From contig NZ_CP075169.1 of the NCBI RefSeq assembly GCF_016865525.2, positions 806,337 to 870,336 on the forward strand: a DNA stretch of 64,000 nucleotides. The letters are read 5' to 3'. The notes under the pieces are model-generated. The model had not been told where the DNA came from, did not search any database, and saw nothing but the letters and a program-made list of their open reading frames with translations. Below are positions 47,699 to 58,814 of the stretch, in pieces. The number at the start of each line of letters is the position of its first letter. Within the stretch, counting starts at the first letter, position 1. Origin of the DNA: Sodalis ligni (lineage in GTDB: Bacteria; Pseudomonadota; Gammaproteobacteria; Enterobacterales; Enterobacteriaceae). The translations under genes and the position numbers were made by a program.

Positions 47699-49680
47699 TG
47701 AAAGCTATTGTATTTGCTTACCATGATATCGGCTGTGTCGGGTTAACCGCCCTGGTGGAGGCCGGCTACGACGTTCAGGCGGTGTTTACCCATACCGACG
47801 AGCCCGGTGAAAATAAATTCTTCTCTTCCGTGGCGAGGCTGGGGGCCGATCTCGATGTGCCGGTGTATGCGCCGGAGGACGTCAACCATCCGTTATGGGT
47901 GGAACATATCCGCAAGCTGCGGCCGGATATTATCTTTTCCTTTTATTATCGCCATATGCTGAGCGAGGAAATTCTGTCCCTGGCGCCCTGTGGAGGCTTC
48001 AATCTGCACGGCTCGCTGCTGCCGCGCTACCGCGGCCGCGCGCCGGTTAACTGGGTGCTGGTCAATGGCGAAACCCAGACCGGCATCACGCTGCACCGTA
48101 TGGTGAAAAGAGCCGATGCCGGCGATATTGTCGCCCAGACCATCCTGCCTATCGCGGATAACGATACCGCATTGAGCCTGCACGCCAAGATGCGCGAGGC
48201 GGCGAAACCGCTGCTGGACGATCTGTTGCCGCTGCTCAAGGCCGGAAATGTCGAATGTATGCCGCAAAACGAGGCCGAAGCCAGCTACTTCGGTCGCCGC
48301 ACCGCCGCGGATGGCGAAATTTTCTGGCATAAGCCGGCACGGGAGATAGCCAATCTGGTGCGGGCGGTTACCGAACCTTACCCAGGGGCATTCACTTATC
48401 TTGGGGAGCGAAAGCTGATCATCTGGCGCAGCATGGCGCTGGATACTGTTCACGACAAGCAGCCCGGTACGGTGCTTAGCACCTCTCCGCTCACTATCGC
48501 CTGTGGCGAAGGCGCGCTGGTTATACAAAGCGGCCAGGGCGAGACCGCTTTGTATATGCAAGGCAACCGTCTGGCCCAGGAAATGGGTATTATGCCCGGC
48601 GTGCGCCTGGCGGCCAGGCCCGCGGCGGCGCATGGACGCAGGGTCCGGGTGCTGATTCTCGGTGTGAACGGTTTCATCGGTAATCATCTGACCGAACGCC
48701 TGCTGCGTGAAGATCGGTACGATATTTACGGGCTGGATATCGGTTCCGATGCCATTGAGCGCTTCCTGGATAACCCGCACTTTCACTTTGTCGAAGGGGA
48801 CATCAGCATTCATTCCGAATGGGTCGAATACCATATCAAAAAATGCGATGTGGTCGTGCCGCTGGTGGCTATTGCCACGCCCATTGAATATACCCGTAAC
48901 CCGCTGCGGGTGTTCGAGCTGGATTTCGAGGAAAACCTGAAAATCGTGCGTGACTGCGTGAAGTATCACAAACGCATTATCTTCCCCTCCACCTCGGAAG
49001 TATACGGCATGTGCGACGATCCGGAGTTTAACGAAGATACCTCCCGGCTGATCGTCGGGCCCATCAATAAACAGCGCTGGATCTATTCGGTTTCCAAGCA
49101 GTTGCTGGATAGGGTCATTTGGGCCTACGGCGCCAAAGAGGGATTGAAGTTCACCCTCTTTCGGCCTTTCAATTGGATGGGACCGCGCCTGGACAACCTT
49201 GACGCCGCCCGTATCGGCAGTTCTCGGGCCATCACCCAGCTGATCCTTAACCTGGTGGAAGGATCGCCCATCAAGCTGGTGGACGGTGGGACGCAAAAAC
49301 GCTGCTTCACCGATATCAACGACGGTATAGAAGCCCTTTATCGCATCATTGAAAACCGTGACGGACGCTGCGACGGACAGATTGTGAATATCGGTAATCC
49401 CGCCAACGAGGCCAGTATCCGTGAACTGGGGGAGATGCTGCTGGCCAGCTTTGAGCGTCACCCGCTGCGCGATCGCTTCCCGCCTTTTGCCGGTTTCAAA
49501 AATGTCGAAAGCAAAAACTATTACGGCCAGGGTTACCAGGACGTTGAGCATCGAAAACCGAGTATAGAGAATGCCCGCCGGCTGTTGAACTGGCAGCCGG
49601 CCATTGCCATGGAGCAGACCGTTGCCGATACCCTGGATTTCTTCCTGCGCAGCACCATTTCCGCGGGTAGAAAAGGGTGA
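47695..49680 (+). CDS. arnA: Bifunctional UDP-L-Ara4N formyltransferase / UDP-glucuronate decarboxylase
   Basis: ArnA has two activities. The N-terminal formyltransferase domain (about residues 1-300) uses 10-formyl-THF and shows the catalytic Asn and His in [16 protein letters not shown] and the Asp in KRADAGDIV. The C-terminal NAD-dependent decarboxylase (about 315-661) starts with the Rossmann motif [16 protein letters not shown]. It has the Ser/Tyr/Lys triad ([17 protein letters not shown]), and the decarboxylase-specific arginine in [10 protein letters not shown]. Length equals the E. coli enzyme (660). It is essential to the Ara4N pathway. ATG 47695 overlaps the arnC stop; arnD starts in its last codons. 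Confidence 0.97.
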   Translation: MMKAIVFAYHDIGCVGLTALVEAGYDVQAVFTHTDEPGENKFFSSVARLGADLDVPVYAPEDVNHPLWVEHIRKLRPDIIFSFYYRHMLSEEILSLAPCGGFNLHGSLLPRYRGRAPVNWVLVNGETQTGITLHRMVKRADAGDIVAQTILPIADNDTALSLHAKMREAAKPLLDDLLPLLKAGNVECMPQNEAEASYFGRRTAADGEIFWHKPAREIANLVRAVTEPYPGAFTYLGERKLIIWRSMALDTVHDKQPGTVLSTSPLTIACGEGALVIQSGQGETALYMQGNRLAQEMGIMPGVRLAARPAAAHGRRVRVLILGVNGFIGNHLTERLLREDRYDIYGLDIGSDAIERFLDNPHFHFVEGDISIHSEWVEYHIKKCDVVVPLVAIATPIEYTRNPLRVFELDFEENLKIVRDCVKYHKRIIFPSTSEVYGMCDDPEFNEDTSRLIVGPINKQRWIYSVSKQLLDRVIWAYGAKEGLKFTLFRPFNWMGPRLDNLDAARIGSSRAITQLILNLVEGSPIKLVDGGTQKRCFTDINDGIEALYRIIENRDGRCDGQIVNIGNPANEASIRELGEMLLASFERHPLRDRFPPFAGFKNVESKNYYGQGYQDVEHRKPSIENARRLLNWQPAIAMEQTVADTLDFFLRSTISAGRKG

Positions 49681-50579
49681 AACGAGTCGGATTACGGGTA
49701 GATGTGGATACCTTCAGCGGCACCCGGGACGGGGTGCCGCGTTTGTTGGCGCTTTTTGAACGCTATAATATTGTCGCCAGCTTCTTTTTCAGCGTCGGAC
49801 CGGACAATATGGGCCGCCATCTTTGGCGGCTGATGTATCCGCGCTTTTTGCTGAAAATGCTGCGTTCCCATGCCGTGTCGCTTTATGGCTGGGACATCCT
49901 GCTGGCCGGCACGGCCTGGCCCGGCAGGAATATTGCCCGCTCGCTGGGGCCGCTTATGGCGCAGACCGCCGACGCCGGGCATGAAACAGGCTTGCATGCC
50001 TGGGATCACCAGGGCTGGCAGGCCATGGCGGGGCACTGGCCGTCAGCCGAACTTGAACGGCAGATCCGGCTCGGCGTGGACGCGCTGCAGGCCGGCATCG
50101 GCCGGCCGGTGACCTGCTCCGCGGCGGCGGGGTGGCGCGCCGACGGACGGGTGCTGGCGGCAAAGCAGAATTTTGGCTTTCGCTACAACAGCGACTGCCG
50201 CGGCGTCCATCCCTTCAGGCCGCTGTTGGACGATAACCGCATCGGCACCGTGCAAATCCCGGTAACGCTGCCGACGTTCGATGAAGCGATCGGGCGTGAA
50301 ATACAGCTGGACGATTACAACGACTATATTCTCGATTTGATCGCCAAAGATATCGGTCCAACCGTTTATACCATCCACACTGAAGTAGAAGGCCGCTCGC
50401 AGTCGGGGATGTTTGAACAATTACTGCAACGGGCGCAACAGCAGGACATTCTTTTTTGTCCCCTAAGCGCGTTATTGCCGGCGGATATCAATTCATTGCC
50501 TCTTGGGCGCGTGGTTCGCACACCGTTTCCGGGGCGCGAAGGATGGCTGGGATGTCAGGTCCCGGTGGTTGAAACATGA
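49677..50579 (+). CDS. arnD: 4-deoxy-4-formamido-L-arabinose-phosphoundecaprenol deformylase
   Basis: ArnD is an inner-membrane-associated NodB-type deacetylase that removes the formyl group from undecaprenyl-P-Ara4FN. In the 300-residue protein the first metal-binding residues are in GLRVDVDTF (Asp-Asp type) and the His motif in [12 protein letters not shown]. Arg/Trp in [12 protein letters not shown] and the C-terminal TIHTEVEG complete the fold. The GTG start (49677) overlaps the arnA stop (GTGA), and the end overlaps arnT (ATGATG). Confidence 0.94.
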   Translation: MKRVGLRVDVDTFSGTRDGVPRLLALFERYNIVASFFFSVGPDNMGRHLWRLMYPRFLLKMLRSHAVSLYGWDILLAGTAWPGRNIARSLGPLMAQTADAGHETGLHAWDHQGWQAMAGHWPSAELERQIRLGVDALQAGIGRPVTCSAAAGWRADGRVLAAKQNFGFRYNSDCRGVHPFRPLLDDNRIGTVQIPVTLPTFDEAIGREIQLDDYNDYILDLIAKDIGPTVYTIHTEVEGRSQSGMFEQLLQRAQQQDILFCPLSALLPADINSLPLGRVVRTPFPGREGWLGCQVPVVET

Positions 50580-52246
50580 TGAAAATCTTGCAAAATGTCC
50601 GGGTCGCCGGCGGCGGTGTGGTCCTTTTTTTTGTCTTGCTCTATCTGCTTCCCCTGAACGGCCGTTTATTGTGGCAGCCCGATGAAACCCGTTATGCCGA
50701 GATCAGCCGGGAAATGCTGCAGCGCGGCGACTGGGTGGTGCCCCATTTGCTCGGACTGCGTTATTTCGAGAAGCCGGTGGCGGGCTATTGGTTGAACAAT
50801 ATCAGCCAGTGGCTATTCGGCGACTCCAATTTCGCCCTTCGTTTTGCGGTGGCGTTCAGCAGCGGTATTACCGCCATTTTGGTCTTCGCCCTGGCAATGA
50901 TGATGTGGCGGCAGCGCCGCACGGCGCTGCTTGCCGCCCTGATTTTTCTTTCCATGACGTTAGTGTTCGGCGTCGGCACCTACAACGTGCTGGATCCGAT
51001 GATTACGCTGTGGCTTACGGCGGCCATGGCCTGCTTTTACCTGGGGTGGCGCGCCGAAAGCCCGGGCAAAAAATGGGCGGCCTACATATTGCTGGGATTG
51101 GCCTGCGCCATGGGCGTCATGACCAAGGGGTTCCTGGCTCTGGCGGTACCGGTGTTCGCCGTGCTGCCCATCGCCATACAGCAGCGCCGTTTCCGGGAGC
51201 TGTTAATCTATGGCCCCTCGGCGGTGATGGCGGCGGTATTGCTCTGCTTGCCCTGGGCACTGGCGGTGGCGCACCGTGAACCGGATTTCTGGCACTATTT
51301 TTTTTGGGTGCAGCATATTCAGCGTTTTGCCGAGGACAACGCTCAGCATAAGGCGCCGTTCTGGTATTATCTGCCGGTGATCGTGGGCGGATCCATGCCC
51401 TGGCTTGGTTTGCTGCCGGGATCGTTGCTAAAAGGCTGGTTTGAGCGCCGCGTCCGGCCCGAGCTGTTTTTCCTGTTCTCCTGGGTCGTGATGCCGTTGC
51501 TGTTTTTCAGCATCGCCAAAGGCAAGCTCCCGACCTATATTTTGCCCTGCATGGCGCCATTGGCGCTGCTGATGGCCGCCTATGCCGCCGACTGCGCCGC
51601 GGCGTTACGTCATCGCGTTTTCCGGCTGAACGCGGTCATCAATATTATTTTCGGTGGGGTGTGCATCGTGGCGCTGGCGGCCATGGGCTTCGGCTTGTTC
51701 CATCACCCGCTGTACGGCCGGCAGGAGTGGCCGAAAATCGCCATCGGCATTATCGCCTTCGCGGGCTGGGTATTGTTCGCCGTTTTATCCCTGCGCCGCG
51801 CCGGACAACGCTTTGCATGGGTCGCGGCTTGTCCGCTGCTGCTCGTGCTGCTGGTGGGATATGCGATTCCGCAGCATACCATCGACAATAAACAGCCGCA
51901 GCACTTTATCCGGCTTAACGCCGATCTGCTGGATCGCAGCGGCTATATATTAAGCAATGATGTCGGTGTGGCCACCTCGCTGGCATGGGAGCTTAAGCGC
52001 GGCGATATCGAAATTTACCGGGAGAAAGGCGAATTGAGCTACGGGCTGGCTTATCCCGATGCGCAGGGACACTTTGTCAGCGGGCAGGATTTTACCCACT
52101 GGTTGTCGCAGGCTCGGCAGCACGGCAACGTGTCTCTGGTGCTGCGGCTGCGTGAGGACCATGATGTGGCCGGCGATCTGCCCCCCGCCGACGCCGTGCG
52201 GCAGCTAAACAAGTTAGTGCTGTATTTCTACCGGCAACGGCCATGA
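50576..52246 (+). CDS. arnT: Undecaprenyl phosphate-alpha-L-Ara4N transferase
   Basis: ArnT is a polytopic GT83 (PMT-family) enzyme that moves L-Ara4N from the lipid carrier to lipid A on the periplasmic side, lowering negative charge and polymyxin binding. The 556 residues contain about 12 membrane segments and the conserved first periplasmic loop [16 protein letters not shown] (with the catalytic Asp/Glu), [13 protein letters not shown] and [10 protein letters not shown]. The two-codon start ATGATG (50576) overlaps the arnD stop, and arnE starts at its last codon. Confidence 0.95.
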   Translation: MMKILQNVRVAGGGVVLFFVLLYLLPLNGRLLWQPDETRYAEISREMLQRGDWVVPHLLGLRYFEKPVAGYWLNNISQWLFGDSNFALRFAVAFSSGITAILVFALAMMMWRQRRTALLAALIFLSMTLVFGVGTYNVLDPMITLWLTAAMACFYLGWRAESPGKKWAAYILLGLACAMGVMTKGFLALAVPVFAVLPIAIQQRRFRELLIYGPSAVMAAVLLCLPWALAVAHREPDFWHYFFWVQHIQRFAEDNAQHKAPFWYYLPVIVGGSMPWLGLLPGSLLKGWFERRVRPELFFLFSWVVMPLLFFSIAKGKLPTYILPCMAPLALLMAAYAADCAAALRHRVFRLNAVINIIFGGVCIVALAAMGFGLFHHPLYGRQEWPKIAIGIIAFAGWVLFAVLSLRRAGQRFAWVAACPLLLVLLVGYAIPQHTIDNKQPQHFIRLNADLLDRSGYILSNDVGVATSLAWELKRGDIEIYREKGELSYGLAYPDAQGHFVSGQDFTHWLSQARQHGNVSLVLRLREDHDVAGDLPPADAVRQLNKLVLYFYRQRP

Positions 52247-52593
52247 ACGGCTATCTCCTGGTGTTGCTGGCGAGCCTGCTGGCATGCGGCGGTCAGCTGT
52301 GTCAAAAGCAGGCCGCCTTGTGCTGGCAGCGGCGCCGGCCGCCACAGCATCGCCGCCGGGCAACCCTGGGCTGGCTGGCGGCGGCGGCGGTGCTGTTGAT
52401 TATTGCCATGGCCGTCTGGCTCAGCGTGCTGCAACGTTTGCCGCTGAGCCAGGCTTACCCCATGCTCAGTTTGAATTTTGTTCTTGTCGCCTTATGCGCG
52501 CACTGGCTTTTTCATGAGCGAATTACGCTGCGCCAGTGGTGCGGTGTGGCATCCATTATCCTGGGTATAGCGTTGATGGGGCTGTTTGCATGA
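52243..52593 (+). CDS. arnE: Ara4N-phosphoundecaprenol flippase subunit ArnE
   Basis: This small 116-residue SMR-like membrane protein with about four helices pairs with ArnF to move undecaprenyl-P-Ara4N across the inner membrane. Key phrases: the opening [43 protein letters not shown] and [16 protein letters not shown]. The ATG at 52243 lies inside the last codons of arnT and the stop overlaps arnF (ATGA). Confidence 0.93.
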   Translation: MNGYLLVLLASLLACGGQLCQKQAALCWQRRRPPQHRRRATLGWLAAAAVLLIIAMAVWLSVLQRLPLSQAYPMLSLNFVLVALCAHWLFHERITLRQWCGVASIILGIALMGLFA

Positions 52594-52973
52594 AGGGATT
52601 ATCCTGGGCGGCGGCCAGCGTGCTGTTGGTGACGGTGGCGCAACTGCTGATGAAATGGGGCATGGCGCAAATCCCCCTGCTGCCGTTGAATCTCATTGCT
52701 CCGGGTCTCGTTGCCTATTACGGGCTGCCGCTGCTGGCGTTAGCCGGCGGCATCCTGGCTTATGCCTTATCCATGCTGTGCTGGTTTTATGCTTTGCTCT
52801 ATTTGCCGTTAAGCACGGCTTATCCGTTAATCAGTATCAGCTATGCCCTGGTGTATTTTGCCGCCGTTTTGCTGCCGTGGTTCAATGAAACGGCTACATT
52901 CTTCAAAACCTTCGGTGTCGCCTTTATTTTATTCGGCGTGTGGTTGATCAACGGCAAGCGCTCCGGGAAATAG
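52590..52973 (+). CDS. arnF: Ara4N-phosphoundecaprenol flippase subunit ArnF
   Basis: This 127-residue SMR-like partner of ArnE has four hydrophobic segments: [60 protein letters not shown] and the final [11 protein letters not shown]. The ATG at 52590 overlaps the arnE stop. An upstream in-frame extension would run through arnE and is rejected. It ends the operon. A T-rich stretch with a short ATGC/GCAT pair (about 52997-53012) follows but is a weak terminator. Confidence 0.93.
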   Translation: MKGLSWAAASVLLVTVAQLLMKWGMAQIPLLPLNLIAPGLVAYYGLPLLALAGGILAYALSMLCWFYALLYLPLSTAYPLISISYALVYFAAVLLPWFNETATFFKTFGVAFILFGVWLINGKRSGK

Positions 52974-53048
52974 CGATTTTCCCGTCTCTGTTTCATGCTT
53001 TTTTTTGCATCTCTTTTTGCACATTGAGCAGGTGAATGCCTTTAACGT

Positions 53049-54424
53049 TTACACCCTGAGCCCACTGTCCTTATGCAGCTCGCTGGCGCTGCCGGCCGGC
53101 TGGGCATCGGCGTCCCGCGGTCTGGGCTCGACAATGGTGACGACAAAGATCAGGCAGAGCAATGCCCCGACGGATAAGGCGAAAAAAACCATATTCCAGC
53201 TATAGTGGTCCAGAATCATCCCCACGATAAAGGGCAGGCACATTCCCCCCAATTGTCCGCCCATATTGATAATGCCATAAGCGATAGGATAGGTGGCTTT
53301 GTTCACCCGGCCCATGGCATACACGGAAAAAGCCGAATAGCCCAGGGCTAACAGTAGGCCGGTCACGAAAAACAGCGCGGTCAGCAGCCACTGATTTTCC
53401 GGTGCGTGGATAATGAGATTCATGGAAACAATGGTGGAAATGGCGCTGACCATCATCAGGGGTTTCCTCCTTTTTCCCAAGACATTATCGGACAGCCAGC
53501 CCCCAAGCAGATTGCCGATGAGCGTGCCGACAAAAGGGGAGGCCGCCAGCATGGCGGAATGCATTACCGAAAATCCCTTCTCCTGTAACAGGTATTTCGG
53601 CAGCCATGACATCAGAACGCCAACGGTGCCTACCATAAAAAAGTAGCCCAGCGCCGCGCCGTAAATATCCCAGCAGCGGAAACACTGTTTTGAACTGGTG
53701 AGGTCCGCCACTTCCCTAGTGCGAATCACGCGATCCAGCCAGTAAAAGCGGAATGCCTTGATCTCCCGTGCCTGGTTATTGAGCGAGGAGACGCCGCTCT
53801 TGATATATTTCAGCTCTTCTTTGGACACGAATTTACTTTGTTCCGGGTGGTTACAGACCATTACCGCCCAGATAATCGCCAAAAGGATGCCGGGAATACT
53901 AAACAGGATAAAAATATAGCGCCAATCGAAATTCATCAGGATCCAGGCGCTGATCAACGGCACAATAAGCGGCCCCATATTGGAGCTGGCCAAAAAAATA
54001 CCGGTGGCCGTTCCCTTTTCTTTGGCGGGAAACCAGTTATTGATGGTTACCGTGGAGCCGATAACCACGGTGGACTCGCTGATCCCCACCAGCGTTCTCA
54101 GCATCTTGAGATGCAGGGCCGAATTCACCATACCCATCAGGCCTGTACAAATAGCGGTGAGAAAAATGCCCAGCGAATAGGTTATTTTAACGCCGAATTT
54201 ATTGACCAAAAACCCGGCTGGGATTTGCATGATGGCATAACCGGCAAAAAAAAGGCTTACCAGAAGGCCTGCCTGCGTGTTGTCCAGATTATATTCTTTT
54301 TGAATAAACGGCAGGGCAAAGCCAATGTTAGCCCGGTCCGCATATTCCACCGTGTAAACAATAAATATTAAACTCATGACCCACCAGTGATACTGAGTCA
54401 TCCTTTTTTCTGTATATTAGCCAT
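53049..54424 (-). pseudogene. MFS transporter (anion:cation symporter family), 5' frameshift
   Basis: The long frame (53049-54401) encodes a 12-helix major facilitator of the ACS type, with VEYADRANIGFALPFIQKEY, the AGLLVSLFFAGYAIMQIPAG motif, FGVKITYSLGIF and a long middle loop. The best start is not in this frame. The ATG at 54424 with CAGGAGATATCCCC upstream encodes MANIQKKG and then stops. One extra A in the AAAAAA run (about 54404-54409) would join it as MANIQKKRMTQYHWW. The base may be a sequencing error or a real frameshift. ATG 54401 has no proper site of its own. ACS members carry organic acids such as galactonate, tartrate or phthalate. It lies downstream of the lyase gene, probably in the same sigma54-driven operon. 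Confidence 0.75.
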
Positions 54425-54554
54425 GGGGATATCTCCTGAATAATATCCTTAGAAATAGGTTATAAGAGGCAATGGCAAAAGTATTGTCGGGGTAATAGTT
54501 TAGGGATATATATTACCCCGAGCTAAAAGTAAAATTTTGATAATACTAATTTAA

Positions 54555-55447
54555 CTATTTACTGTTTTCATAATCCGCTTTGCGGCCGGTATAATACTTT
54601 TCTTCCGCCGCCCTGATTTCCGGTAAATTCAGCAATTGGTTAAATTCCTCAAAAGGATCATGTATTTGATGAAATTTTCAGTGGTGCCTTCCCGTTTTAA
54701 TGTTTTCATTAATTCAGAAACGGCCCGGGCTTCGGCATACACTGAAGAGACGCAGAAAATAACCAGATTGTAGCCGATATCCTGCAGCTTCCCGGCGGAG
54801 AGCAGCGGGGTCCGCCCATGTTCAAGCATATTAGCCAATACGGGCACATTGAAACTGCTGGTGACGACGCGCATTTCCTCTTCCGATTCCACCGATTCGA
54901 TAAACAATACATCCGCCCCGGCTTTTTCATACGCTTTACCGCGTTTTATCGCTTCTTCAAGACCATAACTGGTTCGTGCGTCGGTGCGGGCCATTATCAG
55001 CATATCGCCACGGCGAGCGTCGCAAGCCGCCTGGATTTTGCCTACCATTTCTTCCAGCGGCACCACGTCGCGACCCAGCATATGCCCGCATTTCTTAGGC
55101 GCAACCTGGTCCTCAATCTGCATCATGGCCACGCCGGCGCTTTCATAAAGCCGGGTGGTTCTGATCATATTCACGGCATTGCCAAACCCGGTATCGGCAT
55201 CGGCAATAACCGGAATGTTGACGCGATCGACAATATTCCTGGCCCGCGTGGCCATCTCGACCTGAGTTAAAAGACCTACATCGGGCTGACCGAGCATGCT
55301 GGCGGCGGTACCGTACCCTGTCATATACACGGCTTCAAAACCGGTGTCTTCAATGATTTTCGCGGTTAAAACATCATGGGCGCCCGGCGCCACCAGAATA
55401 TTTTTTTGCTGCAGTCTGGCTTTTAATTTTGTTCCCATTCCACTCAT
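54555..55447 (-). pseudogene. Isocitrate lyase/PEP mutase superfamily lyase, 3' frameshift
   Basis: A TIM-barrel lyase of the methylisocitrate-lyase/PEP-mutase group. It has NILVAPGAHDVLTAKIIED, MTGYGTAASMLGQPD, the Mg-binding IPVIADADTGFGNA, the active-site loop QVAPKKCGHMLGRDVV (KKCGH means lyase rather than mutase chemistry), and ARTDARTSYGLEEAI. The frame as given stops at 54629 with an abnormal end (YMILLRNLTNC). Reading the next frame from about 54659 gives the true family C-terminus: PFEEFNQLLNLPEIR, then AAEEKYYTGRKAD, to the TAG at 54555-54557. A single missing base (ATGGATCC reading ATGATCC) explains it. Possible substrates are 2-methylisocitrate, 2,3-dimethylmalate or oxaloacetate-like acids. 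The start is 55447 (MSGMGTKLKAR). Confidence 0.82.
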
Positions 55448-55537
55448 GTCAATTATTCCCGTACAATAAAGATGATTGTTTCTTTGCCGAAAGCTGATGC
55501 CTTTGGCAAACATCTTTCAGCGGCTCAGTACAGGAAT

Positions 55538-55553
55538 AGCAGTTATCGTGCCA
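55538..55553 (-). promoter_or_regulatory. Sigma54 (-24/-12) promoter of the lyase gene
   Basis: On the minus strand TGGCAC-GATAA-CTGCT, against the consensus TGGCAC-N5-TTGCA/T: the GG and GC pairs have correct spacing with one mismatch. It lies about 90 bp before the lyase start and beside a gene for a sigma54-dependent activator, so use by RpoN holoenzyme is very probable. Confidence 0.85.
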
Positions 55554-55665
55554 GAAAAATGCCCGATATTTATTTTTAAATAACCTTAAGATTCAATTGA
55601 ATGCATGATATCGATTTTAATCGGCTTAATTTTTCCCATGTGTAGAACGGTTGTTTTAACAAAAT

Positions 55666-55705
55666 TGATAAATATTTATCATTTATGTTATATCAATTTT
55701 GATAT
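55666..55705. promoter_or_regulatory. Two palindromes, candidate upstream activator sites
   Basis: TGATAAATATTTATCA (55666-55681) is a perfect 16-bp palindrome. ATATCAA-TT-TTGATAT (55690-55705) follows nine bases away. They lie 115-165 bp upstream of the sigma54 promoter and in front of the activator gene, the usual place for enhancer-type binding sites. AT-rich IHF-like sequence surrounds them. Binding by the adjacent activator is inference. Confidence 0.55.
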
Positions 55706-55758
55706 GCCATTATCAGCAGCGTGAATAAAGTGAAAATAGCGGCAAGAGAATGCAAAAT

Positions 55759-57771
55759 TTATTCTTTATCTGCCTCACCGGCGGGATGATTATCCGACTC
55801 GCTATATTTCATCTCCTGAAGTTTGCGCCAAAGGCTCATGGTGCTGATCCCCAGTTTCTGCGCCACCTTGCTGTGACTCCCCTGGCATTCCGCCAGGCAG
55901 CTCATGATGATTTGCTGTTCGTGACGCTTAATCATGGTTTTCAGCGGCAAAGAGTCCCTTTCGGCCAGTGGCGGCAGGGAAAAATCGCCGGAGGCGCCGT
56001 CATCGGCGATGAGGTTCGGCGCAGCGCTTTTGATGCGAAGAAAAAGCCGGTCAAGCAGCAAACGCCGCTTTTTTTCGTCTTTGATTTGAAATAGCAGGGC
56101 GATGCGTTCCACGACGCTTTGCAATTCGCGCACATTGCCCGGCCAAGGCCAGGTCACAAAGGTCTTCTCCATAAAAGGATAGATCGCCGCCAACTGCTGC
56201 TCATCATGAATTAGCCGCGCCAGCAAACGTTTGCCGATGATCAGCGCGTCATCGCCCCGCGCTCTCAGAGGGGGAATATCCAGGGATAGGATGTTAAGGC
56301 GGTAATACAGATCTTCCCTGAACCCGCCGCTGGCGCAAAGCTGGCTTAAGTTTTTATTGGTGGCGCAGACGATGCGCACGTCAATTGAGAGAGTGCTGTC
56401 GCCTCCCACCCGGCGCACTTCTTTTTCCTGCAATATCCGCAGCAGCTTAACCTGGAAGGACAGGGGCAGCTCACCCATCTCATCAAGAAAGAGGGTTCCT
56501 TTATCGGCCAGTTCAAAAAGACCTGGTTTCCCTTTGCTTCTGGCGCCGGTAAAGGCGCCGGCCTCATAACCGAACAGTTCGCTTTCCAACAGGTTCTCGG
56601 GAATTGTGGCGCAATTAAGGGCGACAAAAGGGTTATCCCGGCGGGCACTGGCATGATGTATTCCCTGGGCAAAAAGTTCTTTGCCGGTACCTGACTCCCC
56701 TTGAATAAGCACCGTCGAGTCGGTTTTGGCGTAGATAGCGGCCAGCTCGATGATTTCACGCATATCCCCGTGCCCGGTGACGATATCTTCCAGACGGTAT
56801 TTGGCGGCGAAGCCGGTTTGCTTAGGCTTGCGCAGCCGCATCTCCTGGTGCTTGATATCCGCTGCTTCGGTAAAGGTACAAACCACTCCCCGGCAGGAGG
56901 AGTCGATGATAATAGGTACCCTGTTGGTGACGATGGTGGCGTTGCCGATGTCTTGCAGTTCGCCGTATTCGGCGCGTTTGCTGTTTAAAACGCTCTCGAC
57001 ATTGGTATTAGGGATGACATCGCGGGCTTTATGGCCGAGCACGGAGCTGAAATCCACGTTCATGATGGATTCGGCCCGTTTATTCATGTGGGTGATATGA
57101 TTGTCGGTATCGGTGACCAGGACGCCGTCCCACACGCTGTCCAAAATGGTTTGCAGCATAAAATTACGCTGGGTCAAAACGCGCCGGGTGCCGGCGATAT
57201 TGCATGCTTCATTAAAAGCGATCCGCACCGAATCCTCTTCGGACTCCAGTACCTTGGCCCTAAGACCGTATTTTACCGCCAGGGGCGGGATCAATTGCCC
57301 GCCCAACAGCAGCTCCGCCCCGGCTTCTTTGGCCAGAATTATTTTATTTTCCAGCTCCTGAAAATTATCGAAAACAGCGTTGGTAATGTTGCAACGCACG
57401 GCCTGGGCCACCTGCTGCAAACCGTAAATTTCGTGCCCGAAGCTAAAACAGACGATTTTGCCGGCGGCGTCACCGGGGGCGGCGGACCGGTTGAAATCCA
57501 GCAGAGTCCGAAGAACGTTCAGCGCGGTAGTATGGACGGATACAATAGGTATATCATTAAAATTATTGCGTAAATATCCCGCCGTGCCGCCGCGGCTGAT
57601 GATAATCTCGGTATGGGAATCCAGAGACTTGCGCGCCATCTCCGCAGCGTTGTCCAATACGCCGCGTACCAGCGTGATGCTGCAATCGAACTCCGGCGCG
57701 ATCTTGCAGACCATTTTTGTCAGATCGTTGGTGGGGGAGACGACTAAGAAGTGATAATCTTTTTTTTCCAT
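55759..57771 (-). CDS. PrpR-type sigma54-dependent transcriptional activator
   Basis: This 670-residue enhancer-binding protein has, in order: a PrpR N-terminal sensor domain (about residues 1-190; SHTEIIISRGGTAGYLR, then PIVSVHTTALNVLR); a PAS domain (about 205-305; FMLQTILDSVWDGVLVTD); the AAA+ sigma54-interaction domain (about 340-575) with Walker A GESGTGKE, the sigma54-contact loop GAFTGA, Walker B GTLFLDEMGEL and the arginine-finger segment; and a C-terminal Fis-type helix-turn-helix (about 625-660; HSKVAQKLGISTMSLWRKLQ). PrpR itself senses 2-methylcitrate and activates prpBCDE. Here only a PrpB-like lyase is next door, with no prpC/D, so the inducer may be a related acid. The start ATG is at 57771 (MEKKDYHFL); the TTG at 57783 is rejected. 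Confidence 0.92.
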   Translation of the reverse strand: MEKKDYHFLVVSPTNDLTKMVCKIAPEFDCSITLVRGVLDNAAEMARKSLDSHTEIIISRGGTAGYLRNNFNDIPIVSVHTTALNVLRTLLDFNRSAAPGDAAGKIVCFSFGHEIYGLQQVAQAVRCNITNAVFDNFQELENKIILAKEAGAELLLGGQLIPPLAVKYGLRAKVLESEEDSVRIAFNEACNIAGTRRVLTQRNFMLQTILDSVWDGVLVTDTDNHITHMNKRAESIMNVDFSSVLGHKARDVIPNTNVESVLNSKRAEYGELQDIGNATIVTNRVPIIIDSSCRGVVCTFTEAADIKHQEMRLRKPKQTGFAAKYRLEDIVTGHGDMREIIELAAIYAKTDSTVLIQGESGTGKELFAQGIHHASARRDNPFVALNCATIPENLLESELFGYEAGAFTGARSKGKPGLFELADKGTLFLDEMGELPLSFQVKLLRILQEKEVRRVGGDSTLSIDVRIVCATNKNLSQLCASGGFREDLYYRLNILSLDIPPLRARGDDALIIGKRLLARLIHDEQQLAAIYPFMEKTFVTWPWPGNVRELQSVVERIALLFQIKDEKKRRLLLDRLFLRIKSAAPNLIADDGASGDFSLPPLAERDSLPLKTMIKRHEQQIIMSCLAECQGSHSKVAQKLGISTMSLWRKLQEMKYSESDNHPAGEADKE

Positions 57772-58584
57772 GGTCAATAGCAAGATCCCGTAGACACGTC
57801 AACGCGGACCATCTCACGCTCATGCAATAGTTTCAGCGGCCATGCCGGGACGTTAACAGCCTTATCCACTCATTTTCTGCGGGTTGTGTTGCAAAATTCA
57901 AATTTGTTTATGTTTCCGGACAAGAGAACCCGAGGGACTCTGAAAGATATCCTGCTCTCGGCCGGCGGCGCGCATTTTACTGACATAGGCGCCCCTCATT
58001 ACGATAGGCGTTAAATAATATTTACCCGCTACGCCGTTTATCCGCACGTAATAATAAGCAATGCATTATCCTATTTTATTAATCAGCCTTCGAAACTATA
58101 TTGGCTTAATTGGCTTAATTTATCTCATAAGCCGGTGGTATTTTAAATAACTGAGACATTCTTTACTCCCCGCGTAGAACTAAATCGGCCTTACGAAGCC
58201 ATTTTCTTTACATCATGCTAAAAAAGCCTTTCAAAAAGTAGAATTGGTGGATAGGACCCGCAGAAAGAAAGGAATCAACCAATCGGACAATAATAATGCA
58301 TCTTGAACAATGCCAGGTTGGCTTGCCATTCCTTACCGTATATTATCGCCATAATATATTTATTATAACTTTAATCGGCAAAAAAAAAATCGATCTCTGA
58401 AGGAAAAAAGAGTGCAACAGAAAAAACGGTGACTAAACTCCTTGTTTATTAATAGGCTGTAAGAATTTAAGGTTTAGAAACAGCGAAAAATTTACAGATT
58501 TTACGCAATCAAAAATGAGGAGTAGCGGTAACCGATTAGCCTCCTAACCATCTGTTTTTGATCTCTTTTTTTCCGGCATAACCA
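57772..58584. other. Intergenic stretch before the chemoreceptors
   Basis: About 800 bp without a gene, mostly AT-rich. It separates the sigma54 locus from the flagellar-class promoter. A short tandem (GGCTTAATTGGCTTAATTT near 58103) is visible. Nothing else is supported. Confidence 0.45.
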
Positions 58585-58611
58585 TAAAGTTTCTAAGGTG
58601 CCGGTCGATAA
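58585..58611 (+). promoter_or_regulatory. Sigma28 (FliA) promoter of the chemoreceptor gene
   Basis: TAAAGTTT, 11 bases, GTCGATAA, against the class 3 flagellar consensus TAAAGTTT-N11-GCCGATAA: a perfect -35 and one mismatch in the -10. It lies about 200 bp upstream of the receptor start. Sigma28 control of chemoreceptors is the rule in enterobacteria, so this site predicts co-expression with flagella. Confidence 0.9.
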
Positions 58612-58814
58612 AGATACTATATCAGTAAACCGTTTTACAGGGAGCGGAAATTAGCTGATATTTCGCTTAATAAAGACGAGGGCATTTCCCTCATACGTCT
58701 TCAACAGAGAATGCGTTTAATAGCAAATTTGAAAATTTATGTTTTTACATCCTGCACGTCTTTTCACACATATGCGCAGAAGTCAGCATAGATATAATTG
58801 ACAGGAGCCTTACC

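Noticed and set aside
47893..49551. A 552-codon open frame antisense to arnA
   Set aside because: arnA is fully intact on the other strand with all catalytic motifs. GC-rich codon use opens the antisense frame.
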